Positions 11,855 through 22,049 of a DNA stretch of 64,000 bases are shown in pieces (position 1 is the first letter of the stretch; each line of letters begins with the position of its first letter). The position numbers and the translations under genes were made by a program. This stretch comes from Kalmusia sp. IMI 367209 (lineage: Eukaryota; Ascomycota; Dothideomycetes; Pleosporales; Didymosphaeriaceae). The stretch is from positions 372,001 to 436,000 of the forward strand of contig JAPEUQ010000010.1 of NCBI GenBank assembly GCA_027946365.1, given 5' to 3'. The notes below the pieces were generated by a model. The model was not told the origin of the DNA, searched no databases, and saw only the letters and a list, made by a program, of their open reading frames with translations.

Positions 11855-13001
11855 ATTGACCCTCGTCGATATAACTTATGGCTCTGAGGATGTTTGTGAC
11901 ACAAATTGTTGCGAAGAGGATTCTTTCGACAAGCTTTCCGGCGGCCCTACCTTATTTTGAGTCCATTCAGCGCCTGGGGTACTGTAGGCCTAAGAATCTG
12001 GGCGTCATCCGCTTGCCCTCTTTTAGCGATGTCAATCTCGTTTCTCGTGTTTTTGGCCCCCATGAAACCCCCCGCACCAATCATCCCTCTGTCACGACGT
12101 TGAAGGAGAGCAATGTCGCATTTTGTCGCAGGTGTACCGCAGCGACATTCTGGGTTTTCATTCTCGTTAGCACAACCCTGATTTGTATCTTAGAAGTCAC
12201 AGCATTTAGAGACTTTCATTGTCACTTCTGTCTTTTTACGACGTGACAATTTACGTATAAATCTTCATCTCCGCTTAAGTGTTACTTTTGCTCAGCCCGC
12301 TCCACATGGAGATGCTCTTGAGCTCATTTAAAGCATCGTTTTCGGAGATCATTGAGAGTACAGCCGGCTCCAATCGTACATTCCTGCTATGTCTATCACC
12401 TGGATTGGGATCAACAATTCAATTTGAAGGTCGTCCTCAATCGTTCCCCCTGTTTAGAAAACTCCTTGCTCGTGTCACAGCCATCTACGATCTTCCTAGA
12501 TCCCCTTGTAAGATGGAGCGTATATTTTTCACACACATCCTGGCTTTCCCCCTATGAAAACTAGAACATGAATACCTTGAATTAGCAGGTACTTTCACCA
12601 AGGAGGGTGATCATTCTCAGTCACATTTAGGCCGCATACGTGACGCGGAGCTAGTTGGGCAGGGTATGAGAGAAAGTCAAATGGCCTTCCGTACTTGTAA
12701 GTACCCAAATCTTCCGCCGGGCGGAATGTGTAGGAAACAGACAAATACAAATGCAAAGGAGTAACATTTGGCGATTGCTGTAGTGGAAGCTGATTATGTA
12801 GAGGAATGCCCTATGTTGAACAAAACCCATGATCCTCGAACCAAGAAAAAAATACAATATGTCGTAACGTTGAATGGCTCGAATCCACGAAGATTCACTA
12901 TGAACTTGATTGATTTCACTTCTCAATGTATTGGCTACCGGCTTGAGACCTTTTAGTGACAAGCAATAACTAGCTTCGGAATAAATGCCGTCCGACAATC
13001 T
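11855..13001. other. Intergenic, no gene seen
   Basis: Spacer of about 1.15 kb between two minus-strand genes. Short frames on both strands show no conserved features. Confidence 0.45.
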
Positions 13002-13901
13002 TCAAACATCCCACGGCCCTTCCCCTTGCACCAGTTCAAGCTTTTCTGCAGCATTAGCTTCAAAATCCACATCTTTCTGCATGCCCATTTCAGCTATTTT
13101 CGCCAGCCTAGCTTGCACATTCTCCGTCGAAAGCAATCCCAACGCAGTACTCCAATCCTCAGCCTGCTCCTCCACGATCGGATATACAGCCCTCTTATTA
13201 ATAATCCGCTTCGCCTCCACAATCGCCGCTTTATCAAAACTAGCCACTCTTCTTGCAAATGTATCAACATAGTCGTCGAACTCAGCATCTGCAATGGCGC
13301 GGTTGATCCAGCCATACGAAGCAGCCGTATCCGCATCGAAGTCCTGCGCCCCAAGAATGACTTCAATAGCACGACTCCGACCGACTAGGCGCGGGAGAAG
13401 CGAGATGCCGCCACCGCCAGGAAGCGACCCGATTCCCAGCTCCAGCTGCCCAAACACAGCCTTCTCCTTGCTCCCAAACCTGACATCCAGCGCCGCCGCG
13501 AACTCGGCACCGCCTCCATGCGCGATGCCTCGCACCGCGGCAACCGTCACGATCGGGAGGTCGATCAAACGCGTCATGTTGGGCCATAGGTTGTCGACGT
13601 ACTCGGTGGCTACGGGGTTGACCAGGTCGAAGTGCGCGATGTAGAAGTCTGGGACGTTGGAGTCGAAGACGATGACTTTGACGGCGGGGTCGGAGGCGAG
13701 GTCTTCGATGAGGGCGAAGAGGGCGGCGTACCCGGCGTCGTTTTGGATGTTGAAGGGTGGGGAGGAGAAGGTGGCTCGCTAGTAGGAAGGGGTCACTTTT
13801 GTCACTGCGATGGGAGAGGTCGAATTGGCGTAGTCTCTAGGCGTCAGAGATAGCGCTGCTATGGGCGCTGCTAGGAGGGAAAGATATTTGGTCCACTTCA
13901 T
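13002..13901 (-). CDS. Enoyl-CoA hydratase/isomerase family gene with an in-frame stop; possible pseudogene
   Basis: From the ATG at 13901 one continuous frame of 300 codons runs to 13002, interrupted only by TAG at 13781-13779 (codon 41). The sequence before the stop (MKWTKYLSLLAAP...) looks like a signal or targeting peptide followed by VTKVTPSY. Directly after the stop comes RATFSSPPFNIQNDAGY, the normal first strand of crotonases, where the preceding residue is usually Trp. So TGG to TAG is the simplest change. Downstream features are intact: the PDFYIAHFDL oxyanion region, HGGGAEFAAALDVRF and LPGGGGISLLPRLVG. If translation began at 13577 the product would be 191 residues lacking the first half of the fold. 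Other readings are a sequencing error or readthrough. No intron of plausible size removes the stop. Confidence 0.75.
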
Positions 13902-15191
13902 TTTGAAGAGAAATTATCCGGCTTTAGGAGAGAATGGATTTTGCGGCTCGAAACGATGATTTTTGAGTGAGGAAAGAAAGCAAAAGTATCAGTAACGTAC
14001 TTATACCTGCTGAAGTGAACATGTTTAATGGAGATAGGATAGTCAACTCGTCCGTTAGTAGCTTCATAGCTTGATGCTTTCCAAGCACATCGTCGGTACC
14101 CACCAAGGCATCGAGACGAATCACGACCACGTACGCCTCGCATGCGTTCCCTTCAAGACTGCCTAGGTAGTGGGTCTCACAACGTTGCTCGAAACGACAT
14201 TTCGCCAAGCCGCCGACTTGTCCTCATACCTGACATGCGCCTCTCCGTGATCCACGACTTCAGACTAATCGACTGAAGGTTGAATATTCCAATGGGTTGA
14301 TCTAGCTAGCTTTGGCTTAGTGTAGGAGAGCATCCTCCGCCAAGCATACAAATGGATGATCCTAGCGGCCGGTTTTAGGGATTAGGTGAGCCAAATTGGA
14401 TGAGCAAAGCCATATCTCGATCGTACCTCCGACTCTCTAACATTCTGTAGAGTCCGATAGATGGCTTCCGTAATCCAATCGGCGCAACAATGAAAGTGGC
14501 TTAGGAAAGCACGTTTTGTCTCTGCTTTTAGTATGACATCAAAGAAGGTAGATCATTAGATATTCAAGGTGGAACTTCAAATAGACTATCTAGTAGATGG
14601 CTTCATGTCTCACGTGGTCGAGGAATTGGAATCAAAATGTTGTTGTCCGCTGTGATTGGGCAGTCGAAGTCTCAGGAGCGTCGAATAGAATCGCCTTATC
14701 AAATCGAATCAGCCGCCTACTAACGAGAAGTAGTTGTACAGAAAAATTATGGTAGTCTGCTGGCTATTACTGCGTGGATTTCATGAGAACGGTGCAAATC
14801 ACTCAGAATCCATCCTTACAGCCTTAAGGGGCATGCTGCGCGATGGGATATAGAGAGTCGATATTCCCGCCACAGAATGCAATTAGAGACATAAGATTCG
14901 TTCAGAATACAAATAGAAAATATGCTGAACAACCACAGCATAGGCAATGCTAGCGTCTGTAGAGTAGCCGCAAACCTTTCAAAAGTCCTTGGAACAAAGG
15001 TTACCACCATTCTCGTAGTCTGATCGCATGGACAAAGAGCTGCTTATCGTAGTCATCCATCAGTCTCTTTTGTTTTCAAGCAGCCTTATAAGCTCTTTGC
15101 TGACTACGTAGTGCGTTTTGTCTGAAGAGCTTTTGCGATGAACGACATTGGCTGAGGGATACGCCTCAGCATCACGTGCCCCAGCAGAACC
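13902..15191. other. Intergenic, no gene seen
   Basis: About 1.3 kb between divergent genes. Only short frames without recognisable features; presumably holds both promoters. Confidence 0.45.
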
Positions 15192-16916
15192 ATGGTTGGA
15201 CCTCCCAACACGTCCCTTTATGATTTTTGCGCCAAATTGACCAGGTGCGAGCTGCAGTGGGCAAGCACGACCGGACATTCCCTGCAGCAGTCTCCCGCGC
15301 TGCTGCCGAAACAAGCGATGATGAGCTTCGAAGCAAGCACTCCAAGGTCATCGACCAGCACACATCAGAATCCGTTACCTTCACCCACACGGGATCCGCC
15401 CCTTCAGCAACACTCCGTCCCTGTGCCGGCCCTCAACGTCACCGGCGAGCTACGGAAGCTGAAATGGCTCGCCGAGGCGACCAAGACGCGCATCGGAAAT
15501 CTAGAAGCGCTGTTCGAGCCTTCTGCGCTAGCTCAGGTGACTGAAATTAAGAGAGTCATGAGGGATAGCCACAGACAGCTGGAAAGACTACAAGGGCAAG
15601 TATTGGACGTTGAGAGCGCAGCGCTGCTAGGAGAGGCCAAGGGCGAAGCGTGGCAAAGTTACCAGCGGCTCGTCAGGATCGAGGAAAAGTTCCGGAGAGC
15701 AGTGAATGGTGCACCTGAAGTCGAGGCTTCGCGGGCAGCCACATCGACGTCGTATGCTCCTTCCAGTGTGAGACATATTCGACAGCACAGCCGACGGAGC
15801 TCCGGGCGAATATGTTTTGCAAGGAGCCGGAGACCAACTGTCGAAGATGACGATAGCGACGACGATTTAAACTGCTCAACGGAGAGCTCGTTACACTTGT
15901 GGACATGGCCTGACCGGCAGGAATGGGAACAAGAGTGTAGGCAATTGACGTCAGGTAGGTGGCCAGTCGCGCAGCCTTCTTTGTCCCCTGCCACAAATAT
16001 AGAAAACGAAAACCAGATTCCAGGCTATTACCAGCACTCATACTTGCGGAGAAGCATTGGCCGTACTGATGTTGGATCCACGCCCGCTTCCGCGCCTGCA
16101 TGCTCGAGTAGACGGACTAGCAGTGAAGATCTCACTGCCCTACCTTTGTTCCCAGCCGTCCCAACGGGAGTACACGGCGAGGGACCAAGCGCCCACTTTG
16201 AAGGTGGAACAGACTCTCATGACAGGCGGTGTGCCTTTTACGTCGAGCATGGAACCGAAGCATTGCCATACAAGTTGACTCATACACGGGAAGAGGTTCA
16301 ACGGAGTTGTGAGCAAGAGGAGAATTTCCCTACGAAGGCCCTGCATGACCCGGACCGGAAGCGGGAAGGCAGTGTACCTGGAGACTTCGCTACCTATGTT
16401 ATACTCGCTGGCATCAACGACCCGAGTTATTTCCTACCCCAGCTACGATTCATCAAGATCCACGAAGCCAAGCGGCTGAAGGAGTGGCTGGTGCAGGAGC
16501 ATCATCTGAGCCCGTCTGGTAGGATTAGCAGGGTAGAGAAGGTGCTGCATCTGATATTCATTCTCCAAGAAGGATGGCGCGTGGAGACGGTTGCGGTGCT
16601 CTTCTCACGAACACCGCTGCAGGTGCAAAATGGGTGCCGCGACGTGTTCAGCAGGCTGTTGGAGATGCACAGTGAGACATTGCTGGAGCGATACCAGCCG
16701 ACGTGTCACCACCTGTGGAAGATCACCCATAAGTTCATGGGTAACGCGGAAGTAGGACGATGGGAGCGATACTACGGTTGGAAGAGGCTAGAGGTGCTTG
16801 GCGTGCTCATCACGCTGAACATGTACATCGGAAGATATCGCCAACAGGGCAGGGTTGCCTTGGACGGCCCCTATCAGCACTGGTGGAGGCATTTTCCGAT
16901 CCCCGAAGCTGACTGA
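15192..16916 (+). CDS. Conserved-looking protein of unknown function with coiled coil
   Basis: An intronless 574-codon frame whose ATG sits in a good context (ACCATGG). Residues ~1-80 are Ser/Pro-rich. Residues ~82-175 are Leu/Glu/Arg-rich with heptad-like spacing (LRKLKWLAEATKTRIGNLE), likely a coiled coil. The middle is low-complexity and acidic. The last ~160 residues are compact and Trp/Tyr/Arg-rich. Within them, EKVLHLIFILQEGWRVETVA followed by a second amphipathic helix resembles a helix-turn-helix, as in the N-terminal part of some DDE-transposase or sigma-like modules; this is only a resemblance. The stop codon lies inside a GACT repeat. I do not recognise the family. Confidence 0.7.
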   Translation: MVGPPNTSLYDFCAKLTRCELQWASTTGHSLQQSPALLPKQAMMSFEASTPRSSTSTHQNPLPSPTRDPPLQQHSVPVPALNVTGELRKLKWLAEATKTRIGNLEALFEPSALAQVTEIKRVMRDSHRQLERLQGQVLDVESAALLGEAKGEAWQSYQRLVRIEEKFRRAVNGAPEVEASRAATSTSYAPSSVRHIRQHSRRSSGRICFARSRRPTVEDDDSDDDLNCSTESSLHLWTWPDRQEWEQECRQLTSGRWPVAQPSLSPATNIENENQIPGYYQHSYLRRSIGRTDVGSTPASAPACSSRRTSSEDLTALPLFPAVPTGVHGEGPSAHFEGGTDSHDRRCAFYVEHGTEALPYKLTHTREEVQRSCEQEENFPTKALHDPDRKREGSVPGDFATYVILAGINDPSYFLPQLRFIKIHEAKRLKEWLVQEHHLSPSGRISRVEKVLHLIFILQEGWRVETVAVLFSRTPLQVQNGCRDVFSRLLEMHSETLLERYQPTCHHLWKITHKFMGNAEVGRWERYYGWKRLEVLGVLITLNMYIGRYRQQGRVALDGPYQHWWRHFPIPEAD

Positions 16917-16933
16917 CTGACTGGCTGACTGAC
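16911..16933 (+). repeat. GACT tetranucleotide repeat over a stop codon
   Basis: Five to six near-perfect GACT units (one reads GGCT). The TGA stop of the preceding gene is bases 16914-16916, inside the array. Confidence 0.9.
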
Positions 16934-17803
16934 ATGTCGAAGCCGACGGCCATGTTCTGGTGGGACATCAGCGTTTACGCCGGAGCTCTACAGTCTCGAA
17001 ACCTGAGGCGGTGGCGGTGAGGGGCGCGCCTGCCTGATCGAGCGACTTCAGACGGCAAAGCATGGCCGTGGTTTCGCGGAGAAGAAACAAACAGCTTCAG
17101 CTCGCAAACTCGAGCTTTTTGGATTTTGGAAAGCATTGTCTTTTGTTGCGCGACGGCCATGGCGGTTCAGCCCCAATTTCCTCGAGTCCGACGAGTCCGA
17201 CCGGTGGCGCGCGAGGTTGGGGGGTGTGGTCTGGCGCCGACGCTATTCTGGGGGGCGCCGAGGAGGATTGGGCCTCAGCACGGAGACATCCTGCCTAGTG
17301 TTTCACGTTCAAAAGCTTGTTTCTTTATCGTAGCCTCCGCCGCGTACCTGCATGGCGCCCGTCCGTTGTGCAGGCGCCTACCGCCACCGTGAATGGCTTT
17401 CTTCGCACGACGACGCCCACGCAAACGCGCGCGCAAACGGATGCGTTCGCTCGAGCGTCGCTAGCACAATACGTATCGGCCATTAATCTCTGGTCATGTT
17501 GATCTCGCGGGCGATCGGCGCGCTGTTTAGGGCGCGCTGGCCAATGACCGGCCGTGACACGAGCCAAGCTGGAATGCCTCCTTAATCTGCACTCCGTGCA
17601 CGCCTCCCGCTTCGACGGCACATCTCAAAACGCAGCCTTGCGCTCCTCGGGGCGTATCTTTCCTCTCCTCTCCCCAGGAACAGTCGCTCATTCACTCACT
17701 ACTAACCCAGTCATTCCTTACAACCAACCCAACCCAGTGCGTCTGGCAACGCACGACCGCTCCTTATTCCCTTCACGTTTATATTTGCACTTCAATCGCC
17801 GCC
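16917..17803. promoter_or_regulatory. Upstream region of the Crh-like gene
   Basis: GC-rich spacer of about 890 bp. The 150 bases before the next ATG are pyrimidine-rich, with TCC/CTC runs around 17640-17790, a pattern common upstream of strongly expressed filamentous-fungal genes. No specific operator is identifiable by eye. Confidence 0.4.
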
Positions 17804-18985
17804 ATGTACTCAATCGCACTTTCCGCCGCCGCTCTCCTCTCGGCCCTGCTCCCCACCGTAGTCGCCCAGACGAGCACCAAGTGCAATCCCCTCAATGAGA
17901 AAGGATGTCCCAGCATGTCCGCCCTCGGCGGCAATTCTACTTTTGACTTCAGCAAGACGTGGAACTCTGATGTCTGGGTGCAGAAAAACCAAGGTTCTGT
18001 CGAGAGGAAGGACAATTACACCTCCCTGACCGTGCAATACCAAGGAGACTCGCCCACTATCCAGTCCTCGTTTTACATCTTTTTCGGACGCGTCGAGATC
18101 GTAATGAAGGCTGCCCCCGGACAGGGTATCGTCTCCAGCGCCATCCTGCAGTCCGAGTGCTTGGACGAGATCGACTGGGAGTTCCTCGGGACCAACAAGA
18201 CGCATGCGCTCACCAACTATTTCGGCAAGGGCAACACGACCGATTACACGCGGGGCAAGGACTACAAGATGAAGAGTGCGCCGCAGGATGACTACCACAA
18301 CTACACCATCGACTGGACCAAGGAGCGCATCCAGTGGTACATCGACGGTGAGATGCTGCGTGAGCTCAAGTACGAAGAGGCATTGGGCGGCAAGAATTAT
18401 CCTCAGACCCCGATGAATGTTCGATTGGGTGCCTGGTCAGGCGGTGACGTAGACAACAATAATAAGTACACCGTTGAGTGGGCAGGCGGTCCGACCAACT
18501 TCAAGGATGGCCCTTTCACCATGACGGTGAAGACCGTCTACGTGCAGGACTACACCACAGCCAAGGAGTACTCGTGGGATGACATGGACTCTTCCGGTGA
18601 CTGGCAGAAGGTCAAGGTCGTCAAGATGGCGTAAGTATTATTTTGGAAATCGCGAGCAAGCAAGTAATTAATATTTCGTAGCGAGGGCGAGACCAAATCC
18701 CCGGTTCTGCAGGAGATCGAGAAGCCCCACGGCGTCAAGGGCCGCTGGGGCGCTCTCTCGCAGACGACCAAGATCGCCATCATCGCCTCCATTGCCGGCT
18801 CTGTCGCCCTCATCGCGGCCATCATCCTCTTCTGCTGCATCAAGCAGCGCCGCGCCGGCCGTCGCGAATACGCCGCCTACCAAGCAGGCGTCGACAAGGA
18901 AGCCGCGGACCTCATCCAGCACAAACAGGAGTGGCAACAGTCGCACCAAGCCTCCCACCGCGGAAGCACATACAGGCGCTTATAG
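17804..18985 (+). CDS. Crh-like GH16 cell-wall transglycosidase with membrane anchor
   Basis: Two exons (17804-18630, 18682-18985) separated by a 51-bp intron give 376 residues. A signal peptide ends near residue 21 (TVVAQ). A short Cys pair (CNPLNEKGC) precedes the GH16 domain, whose catalytic ExDxE is E122-I-D124-W-E126 in DEIDWEFLG. Crh/Utr2 enzymes transfer chitin chains onto beta-glucans in the wall. Exon 2 encodes a Lys/Glu linker, a membrane helix (IAIIASIAGSVALIAAIILF), a basic stop-transfer KQRRAGRR and a ~40-residue cytosolic tail. The enzyme is therefore held by a transmembrane helix rather than a GPI anchor. The intron begins with GTAA, so the unspliced message stops immediately after the catalytic domain. 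Confidence 0.93.
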
Positions 18986-19948
18986 AGCAAGCCCGTCCCC
19001 ATGTAGTCATCGTCCGCGATGCCAGCATCCCAAATTAGACAGCAAGAAGTAGGGAGACGAATCGGAAAAGCACAACCGTAGAGTGAGTTGCCAAAGGGGT
19101 GTGTCCGTCTTCCCCCGCCAGGATATTAGACCCCCTGCAAACCTACCCCAGAAGATGGTTTCTGTCTCAGCGGCAGCAGCAGCAGCAGCAGCAGTGTGTG
19201 TGATAGCGAAGGTATTTGGCAGTGTTCAAATCCGAGTTTCTCCTCCTTTACGTCCGTTCATGATTTCTCTTGTTGAAGAAGATACCCCCCTCGCGCCCCA
19301 AGGCCGCCGCCGGTGGGCAAAGGCCCTTGTGAGCCAATCGAGAGGTGCTCGTGGGCTTGTCTCTACGTTAAACTGTGTATTTTTCCTTTAATTCGCGCTT
19401 GGCTTGATGCCGCGCCCGTGCATATGGGAAGGGGATTGGCGAGGAGAGGGTTATATAGATGAATATCCAAGTAGTGTTAAGTCATCTTTGCGTTTGGAGT
19501 CTGTGTGTTTGTTGATCGACAGGGGCGTGCCGAGGGATGATGCTGTCCGTTCTGGGACCCTGTGGCGCGGGTGTGGCGCCCCGAGGCGAAGGTGAGGTAG
19601 GACCTCCGTACTCAGCGCTGATCTCCGCTGTTGTGCTGGGCTTCCCCAGCGACGAAGCTGCTGAGATGTTTTCTCGGTGCTTGAGATGGGTTCCTCGCGA
19701 AGAGTATACTCGGAAGGGTAGGGTAGTTCCTTGCTTTTTCAATCTTTATAACGTGTCTGCTAGACTGGTGTTTAAGTACGTGATGGCATACCTGGGTAGG
19801 TATACGTACTCAGTATAGGAAAACAAGTATAGCCGATGCTATTTGATCTAGAGTGACTATGCGTAAATATGTGTTGTGTTACAGACTATCCGCATTGCGT
19901 AGACGAGTGTGTTCTTCGTTCAATCGTAGTTCCTGTTGCTACAATCCC
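18986..19948. other. 3' flanks of convergent genes, no gene seen
   Basis: Spacer between the convergent Crh-like and HeLo-pseudokinase genes. It contains a GCA microsatellite and otherwise only short unconserved frames. Confidence 0.5.
19173..19193 (+). repeat. (GCA)7 microsatellite
   Basis: Seven perfect GCA units followed by a short GT run, probably in the 3' UTR of the Crh-like gene. Confidence 0.9.
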
Positions 19949-21625
19949 TCATGCGCTACAGAGATCTAATTTCCGCACAATCTCTATATAAAATGCGCGA
20001 TCCAACTCCCTAGGCTGTACTTGCTCGAAAAACCCGTTGATGCATTTGGATGCCACCTCAGCGTAAATATCTCCACAAGTGAACCGAAGCTTCGGAATGG
20101 CATTCTCAACCAAAGCGCTTCGGATCTCGGTCCTTGGGGAACGTTTGCTCGCGTTCGGCTTTACGATGCTGCTGGCAGACTCAAAGAGTCCTAGCTCTAT
20201 GAGCACAACCCCGAGGCTGTAAACGTCGTATACCTTGGAATAATTGCCTGCAGCGCCTAAAGGTTGTAGAGAGTCTGCCTTGGGAACCACTCCCGCCTTT
20301 GGGTGGCGGTAAAGCGAGCTCTCGTCATTGGCAACGACCTCCTCTGTCCGCTCGTCCTCCGCGTCCGGTCGGCTGTACTCAAATCCAGCCAGGTACGGCA
20401 ATTTACGCCCCGCATTCGCTTCGTCACTGCCGAAGAACAGTATGTTTTCGCTCTTGAATGCCTTGTGAAGCCAAGACGCCACGTGAAGATGCATGACCGC
20501 CCGAGCTAAATTTTGGGCAATGCGAAACCTATGTCCAAGCGGGAAGCTATGATTGATATCTGGAACCGTGCGATGAAGCCCACGGCTTATAAGCGATCGA
20601 AGAGAAAACCATGGTGTATCCACACAGTATACGAGACAGTATGTGGACTGGATCCGGTCAGCCGTCGGTTCCTCCTTGATAGTCATACCAGCACAAGGCA
20701 GAGTCCTGAACTCGATGGGCTTCAGAGGGTCTTCAAGGCGCAAAGCGATATTATCGATTCTTGCGTCCAGAATCCCTCGCGTGGGTATATCCCCCGGGGC
20801 CGTCGTGATCTGCTTTCTCTCCACCAAGACTTTGGAGCCGTCATACGTCCCCTCGAATCGATTCGTTTCCCGCTCCCTTCCCAGCAAGAGCTTTGGCTCT
20901 TCAAGGCGCAGTGTTTTTGTTCTTGTTGCAGAGCCGAGGAAGCCATTGCCATAGCTGACCGATTTCGCCCAAGCGAGTCTCCCCGGTAGCGTTGTGGAAT
21001 CAAGAGCGTCACTGGCTCTGGCAAGGGCAGTCGCGTCTTGGCTTTCAAGGAAGGATCCTAACACTACATAGCCGGATGGATCGTATCGAGGCGGGGGAAA
21101 CGCTTCGCAGAGATCCTGGATCAACACCCTTAACAGGCTCAAGCTCTGTTCCGATTTTTCCTGTTGCAATGCCCATTTCAGAGGCTCGGGGATGTAAGTC
21201 AACAAGGTTGAAGTCGAGTCTACCTCGTCGAGCCCGTCCGTTTCTATCGACATCCAACTCCCCATCTGACGTATACGAGAATATCGATCCATAGCCGACA
21301 AATTCTGGCTCTTGCTGAGTGTAGGAAACCCATTGTCAAGTCTACTCAAATCGTAGGCCAGTCGGTAAATGAGCCTGAGGCAGCCCATGATCTCGAAGCC
21401 CCGGAATCTGTCATGGCTGAGCTGTTGATCGTTCTCGATACCCCATTGCTGCGCCCACGAGTTCAGCTTTGCGCACTGGAATTCCAGACGGGCTTTGAAC
21501 GATGCGAAGGATGCTGTGGAATCGTTCGCACGTTGCCATATGTCGAGGCTTTGGATGCAGCGTTTTAGGAGTATGTCTAGGCCGCTGAAGGCGCTGATGG
21601 CCGTGTTGAAATGCTCTTCTGTCAT
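19949..21625 (-). CDS. HeLo-domain protein with degenerate kinase domain (pseudokinase)
   Basis: A 558-residue intronless gene. Residues ~8-70 (SGLDILLKRCIQSLDIWQ, then SFKARLEFQCAKLNSWAQQW) match the helical HeLo/HET-S N-terminal pattern of fungal prion-inhibition and cell-death proteins. Residues ~225-550 have a kinase-like fold: a VLVERK strand at 266-271, a helix before HLHVASWLH, and the late YDVYSLGVVLIELGLF segment. The catalytic loop reads HKAFKSEN (387-394), lacking the catalytic Asp of HRD, and the DFG position reads GFE (414-416). It should therefore not transfer phosphate and may be a scaffold or sensor. In known HeLo proteins the N-terminal bundle inserts in membranes when triggered. 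It lies head-to-head with an apparently active kinase gene. Function is inferred from architecture only. Confidence 0.82.
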   Translation of the reverse strand: MTEEHFNTAISAFSGLDILLKRCIQSLDIWQRANDSTASFASFKARLEFQCAKLNSWAQQWGIENDQQLSHDRFRGFEIMGCLRLIYRLAYDLSRLDNGFPTLSKSQNLSAMDRYSRIRQMGSWMSIETDGLDEVDSTSTLLTYIPEPLKWALQQEKSEQSLSLLRVLIQDLCEAFPPPRYDPSGYVVLGSFLESQDATALARASDALDSTTLPGRLAWAKSVSYGNGFLGSATRTKTLRLEEPKLLLGRERETNRFEGTYDGSKVLVERKQITTAPGDIPTRGILDARIDNIALRLEDPLKPIEFRTLPCAGMTIKEEPTADRIQSTYCLVYCVDTPWFSLRSLISRGLHRTVPDINHSFPLGHRFRIAQNLARAVMHLHVASWLHKAFKSENILFFGSDEANAGRKLPYLAGFEYSRPDAEDERTEEVVANDESSLYRHPKAGVVPKADSLQPLGAAGNYSKVYDVYSLGVVLIELGLFESASSIVKPNASKRSPRTEIRSALVENAIPKLRFTCGDIYAEVASKCINGFFEQVQPRELDRAFYIEIVRKLDLCSA

Positions 21626-22049
21626 TGGTTTGGACGGATTTCTTGCTTTTGGAAAGAGAGAGGAAGGGAGTTCACAAGTGATCGAATCTTGCTTTTGTAA
21701 AGGAAGAGGAAGGAGATTCCCAAGTATTCGAGTTTGGACGGAATAGAATGTATACTGCCGTCCTTGTTGACTACGAAACTCTACTTATAGAAAGAATTGA
21801 AACACTCAGGCAATGGCGCATAATTGTCAAAGTGCCAATGGAATCCATCTGCCCTTGTTACCGTGGCTATGTGTCGTGGGGGCTGTGTATCGTCTGGTCC
21901 GTGTGTCGGCCCCGCGCCACACGGTACGTTCTCGCAGCCTACTATAGGCGACAGCATCTCCGGCTTTTGCACGGTGTCGCTGCTCAAGCCTTGTCTTCAA
22001 AGGCCTCCTTTTCACTATAACCACTGATGTGTGCTCTTGCTGACTAGAC
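21626..22049. promoter_or_regulatory. Shared divergent promoter region
   Basis: These 424 bases separate the two ATGs of the head-to-head HeLo-pseudokinase and kinase-ankyrin genes, so elements here could act on both. The half next to the pseudokinase ATG carries a degenerate tandem repeat; the other half has no open frame with conserved features. Confidence 0.5.
21641..21732 (+). repeat. Degenerate 46-bp tandem repeat
   Basis: Two adjacent copies, 21641-21686 and 21687-21732, both begin TCTTGCTTTTG and match at 36 of 46 positions. A purine-rich core follows. The array is flanked on both sides by GTTTGGACGGA. It lies 16 bases upstream of the pseudokinase ATG, in its 5' UTR or core promoter. 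Confidence 0.85.

Noticed and set aside
13755..13807. Intron removing the TAG of the enoyl-CoA hydratase gene
   Set aside because: The sequence before TAG resembles an acceptor, but the only near GT gives a 27-base intron and the next leaves just five bases of exon.
17810..18298. 162-codon minus-strand frame
   Set aside because: Antisense shadow of the GH16 catalytic exon.
19215..19240. tRNA-like box (GTTCAAATCC)
   Set aside because: No pairing T stem, A box or acceptor stem around it.
20513..20989. 158-codon plus-strand frame
   Set aside because: Antisense to the HeLo-pseudokinase gene and without family features.
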